The position numbers and the translations under genes were made by a program. DNA of 64,000 nt from Closterium sp. NIES-65 (Eukaryota; Streptophyta; Zygnematophyceae; Desmidiales; Closteriaceae), in NCBI GenBank assembly GCA_948144175.1, contig CANXME010000298.1, positions 72,001 to 136,000 of the forward strand, given 5' to 3'. The notes under the pieces were generated by a model. That model saw only the letters and a list, made by a program, of their open reading frames with translations. It was not told where the DNA came from and made no database searches. Below are positions 60,701-64,000 of this stretch, one piece after another (position 1 is the stretch's first letter; each line of letters starts with the position of its first letter).

Positions 60701-63700
60701 TTCTTCTTCTTCTTCTTCTTCTTCTTCTTCTTCTTCTTCTTCTCTTCTTTCTTCTTCTTCTTCTTCTTCTTCTTCTTCTTCTTCTTCTTTCTTCTTTTCT
60801 TCTTCTTCATTCTTCTTCTTCTTCTTCTTCTTCTTCTTCTTCTTCTCTTCTTCTTCTTCTCTTCTTCTTCTTCTTCTTCTTCTTCTTCTTCTTCTTCTTC
60901 TTCTTCTTCTTCTTCTTCTTCTTCTTCTTCTTCTTCTTCTTCTTCTTCTTCTTCTTCTTCTTCTTCTTCTTCTTCTTCTTCTTCTTCTTCTTCTTCTTCT
61001 TCTTCTTCTTCTTCTTCTTCTTCTTCTTCTTCTTCTGTCTTCTTCTTCTTCTTCTTCTTCTTCTTCTCTTCTTCTTCTTCTTCTTCTTCTTCTTCTTCTT
61101 CTTCTTCTTCTTCTTCTTCTTCTTCTTCTTCTTCTTCTTCTTCTTCTTCTTCTTCTTCTTCTTCTTCTTCTTCTTCTTCTTCTTCTTCTTCTTCTTCTTC
61201 TTCTTCTTCTTCTTCTTCTTCTTCTTCTTCTTCTTCTTCTTCTTCTTCTTCTTCTTCTTCTTCTTCTTCTTCTTCTTCTTCTTCTTCTTCTTCTTCTTCT
61301 TCTTCTTCTTCTTCTTCTTCTTCTTCTTCTTCTTCTTCTTCTTCTTCTTCTTCTTCTTCTTCTTCTTCTTCTTCTTCTTCTTCTTCTTCTTCTTCTTCTT
61401 CTTCTTCTTCTTCTTCTTCTTCTTCTTCTTCTTCTTCTTCTTCTTCTTCTTCTTCTTCTCTTCTTCTTCTTCTTCTTCTTCTTCTTCTTCTTCTTCTTCT
61501 TCTTCTTTTCTTCTTCTTCTTCTTCTTCTTCTTCTTCTTCTTCTTCTTCTTCTTCTTCTTCTTCTTCTTCTTCTTCTTCTTCTTCTTCTTCTTCTTCTTC
61601 TTCTTCTTCTTCTTCTTCTTCTTCTTCTTCTTCTTCTTCTTCTTCTTCTTCTTCTTCTTCTTCTTCTTCTTCTTCTTCTTCTTCTTCTTCTTCTTCTTCT
61701 TCTTCTTCTTCTTCTTCTTCTTCTTCTTCTTCTTCTTCTTCTTCTTCTTCTTCTTCTTCTTCTTCTTCTTCTTCTTCTTCTTCTTCTTCTTCTTCTTCTT
61801 CTTCTTCTTCTTCTTCTTCTTCTTCTTCTTCTTCTTCTTCTTCTTCTTCTTCTTCTTCTTCTTCTTCTTCTTCTTCTTCTTCTTCTTCTTCTTCTTCTTC
61901 TTCTTCTTCTTCTTCTTCTTCTTCTTCTTCTTCTTCTTCTTCTTCTTCTTCTTCTTCTTCTTCTTCTTCTTCTTCTTCTTCTTCTTCTTCTTCTTCTTCT
62001 TCTTCTTCTTCTTCTTCTTCTTCTTCTTCTTCTTCTTCTTCTTCTTCTTCTTCTTCTTCTTCTTCTTCTTCTTCTTCTTCTTCTTCTTCTTCTTCTTCTT
62101 CTTCTTCTTCTTCTTCTTCTTCTTCTTCTTCTTCTTCTTCTTCTTCTTCTTCTTCTTCTTCTTCTTCTTCTTCTTCTTCTTCTTCTTCTTCTTCTTCTTC
62201 TTCTTCTTCTTCTTCTTCTTCTTCTTCTTCTTCTTCTTCTTCTTCTTCTTCTTCTTCTTCTTCTTCTTCTTCTTCTTCTTCTTCTTCTTCTTCTTCTTCT
62301 TCTTCTTCTTCTTCTTCTTCTTCTTCTTCTTCTTCTCTTCTTCTTCTTCTTCTTCTTCTTCTTCTTCTTCTTCTTCTTCTTCTTCTTCTTCTTCTTCTTC
62401 TTCTTCTTCTTCTTCTTCTTCTTCTTCTTCTTCTTCTTCTTCTTCTTCTTCTTCTTCTTCTTCTTCTTCTTCTTCTTCTTCTTCTTCTTCTTCTTCTTCT
62501 TCTTCTTCTTGTGACGACTTCATCTCTGTCCCCTGTACCGTTACCTGGCAGGTGGAGCAAATAATATATCATAGTCAGCTCAAATACCTTATTTTTTCAG
62601 AGACATCTTGATCTCTGTTCCCTTGGCCAATTCTTGCTGTTTCTAGTCAGCTCAAGAAAGTGTTTTTTCTTTCCTGCCATCTTGATCCCTGTCCCCTGTG
62701 CCAGACTGGCAGGTGAAGCTGAGAGTATTTCGAGACAGCTCAAAAACCGTTTTTTCTTCTTTCCTGACCTCCTGATTTCTGTCGCAAGTGCCATTACCCG
62801 GCAGGTGAAACAGAGTAATTTTCAGTCATCTCAAAAAACTGTTTCTCTTTCCTAAAATACTGTTTCCTGTCCCCTGTGCCGTTACCTGGCAGTTGAAGCG
62901 GAAAGGGAGCCAGGGCGAAGTTCAGATACGGCCGCAAGAATTCGCAAAGGCAAAGGAGCAACGAGTCAGCAAAGATTGGGACAATGAGTGGAGCAACCGC
63001 AATGGCATGCGCGCTCAGAATGGCACGGAAACTGACAGAAAGAAGGTGCAAGCACTCTTCAAGACTGGTGCAGACAGCAACAAAAGGCAGCGGTTAGGTC
63101 AGGCCAGGTGTGGAAAGGAGGAGGAGAGGGGGGAGGAGGAGGAGGAGTGCAAGTCACAGCAGCAAGACATCATGGTTGTAGAGCTGAAGGGCGAGGACGT
63201 TCAGAGGGCGGAAAGCAGCGAAGAATCTCTTTCAGAGCTGGAGAGGAGGAGAGATGTGGAGTTGGGCGAGCCCAAAGTGTGGTCCAGCTATCAAAATGAC
63301 TTGGTGCCGTCTCCATGTGGGTTGAAACCCTCTGCAAGCAACTTGAGTGGTGAATTGAAGGGCAGTGGTGGGCCTATAGAGTGTGTGGGGAGGACGAGCA
63401 GCAGCGGTGGCAGTGCCAGTGGTGGTGACAGTGGCATTGGCGGTAGCAGTGGCAGTGGTGGTGGCAGTGATGGTGGTGGTGGCAGTGGTAGTGGTGGTGG
63501 CAGTGGCAGCGGTGGTGGCAGTGGTAGTGGTGGTGGCAGTGGCAGTGGTGGTGGCAGTGGCAGTGGTGGTGGCAGTGACGGTGGTGGTGGTAGTGGTGGC
63601 ACTGGTAGCGATGGCACTGGCGGTGTTGGTGGCAACTGCACCAGGATCACAGTGAGTTTCCCAGACACTATGCCAAGCGAATTTCATGCAGCCTTGGATA

Positions 63701-63984
63701 TGGACCAACCCTGCGACACAGACCAAGGGGCTGTTGGGAAGACGGGAGAAGCAGATGGAGCAATGAAGAATGTGGATCAGGAAGGAGACGATGGGGCCAG
63801 AGAGAGGGAAACGGATGGAGCAGGGGAGAGTAGAGGGGATGGGGCAGGAGAGGCAGAAGGGGATGGTGCAGGTGAGAGTGGAGGGGATCTGGAAGGAGAG
63901 GCGAAAGAGGGTGGCGCAGAGGGGAGCGGGGGCTGTAAGCAGGCTGCAGGTGCGACCAGTGCTGTCAATCAGAATGCGAATCAG
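57773..63984 (+). CDS. Unrecognised nuclear-type protein, 5' part (exons 57773-58468 and 62893-63984)
   Basis: I do not recognise this gene. Exon 1 (232 codons) starts at ATG 57773 and ends AAGCAGCAG before GTAATA; exon 2 (364 codons) follows a TGGCAG acceptor and ends AATCAG before GTAAAA. Both junctions are phase 0. The product is hydrophilic: a basic Arg/Pro segment (RPPPRRLRVAGRGRN as read in frame), then an acidic hydrophobic stretch (VIDASSDDDLIDLVDSDE) that resembles SUMO-interacting motifs, then in exon 2 a Glu-rich part, a Gly-Ser repeat of about 70 residues (63400-63640) and Gly-Asp-Gly-Ala-Gly-Glu repeats. A nuclear role is inference only. A longer frame begins at 57665 but its extra residues come from low-complexity sequence. 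The gene continues beyond the window. Its intron contains the giant TTC tract. Confidence 0.6.
58925..62510. repeat. Giant TTC/GAA triplet array, about 3.6 kb
   Basis: About 1,195 triplets of TTC on the plus strand, with roughly two dozen interruptions of one or two bases (for example CTTTCTT near 59179 and 59475, CTTCATTC near 60807, TGTCTTC near 61035, CTTGCTTC near 59578). All plus-strand bases are pyrimidine apart from a handful, so the tract can form triplex DNA. It lies in intron 1 of the gene starting at 57773. The open frames across it are artefacts of the repeat. Confidence 0.97.
62520..62892 (+). repeat. Four acceptor-side echoes of the exon at 62893
   Basis: Units of about 80-90 bases repeat TCAGCTCAAAAA, a pyrimidine run ending CTGTCCCCTGTGCC, GTTACCTGGCAG and GTGAAGC. 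The AG-GTGRAGC junctions lie near 62551, 62712 and 62803, with a decayed copy near 62625. The working copy, TGGCAG then TTGAAGCGG, is last. Confidence 0.85.
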
Positions 63985-64000
63985 GTAAAAATGGATGGAT

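Noticed and set aside
58847..62611. Very long open frames coding Ser, Phe, Leu, Glu, Lys or Arg homopolymers on both strands
   Set aside because: They only reflect the TTC/GAA triplet repeat, which is open in most frames. No flanking coding signal supports them.

Overview
The window reads as nuclear DNA of a green plant-lineage eukaryote. All host genes are spliced with GT-AG (one GC-AG) introns. The longest gene encodes a plant-type PIEZO channel, and the LTR elements are Ty1/copia with initiator-Met tRNA primer sites. A TTTAGGG-like motif is scattered at the left end. High GC, heavy simple-sequence content and multi-exon genes would suit a streptophyte alga or an early-diverging land plant; a zygnematophyte such as Closterium is only a guess.

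Layout. 1-3.6 kb: 3' part of an unrecognised zinc-knuckle gene. 3.7-22.7 kb: a nested transposon block. It holds a pogo/Tigger-like DNA transposon (3691-10889, TA target) with a young copia derivative inside its transposase; a 501-bp relative (11093-11593); a solo LTR (11783-15967) with an intact-looking hAT element inside it (11964-15958); and an old copia element (16038-22696) carrying another solo LTR. 23.3-27.3 kb: a six-exon peroxisomal 2,4-dienoyl-CoA reductase gene ending in SKL. 28.2-56.3 kb: a 19-exon PIEZO gene whose exon phases all agree and sum to 4,478 codons; its introns hold a copia element with a hAT MITE inside it and an 896-bp LTR-like insertion. 57.8-64 kb: 5' part of an unrecognised gene whose first intron contains about 3.6 kb of TTC/GAA triplets.

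The host genes do not form a pathway. They share one striking architecture: most exon edges are repeated one to six times in the neighbouring intron as decaying copies that often keep the splice signal (called exon-edge echoes here). Acceptor-side echoes lie upstream of the working exon and donor-side echoes downstream. The transposon genes in the same window, which also have introns, show none. This is the strongest candidate for an undescribed feature. Target-site duplications, LTR ends and exon phases were worked out by eye and can be recalculated from the positions given.
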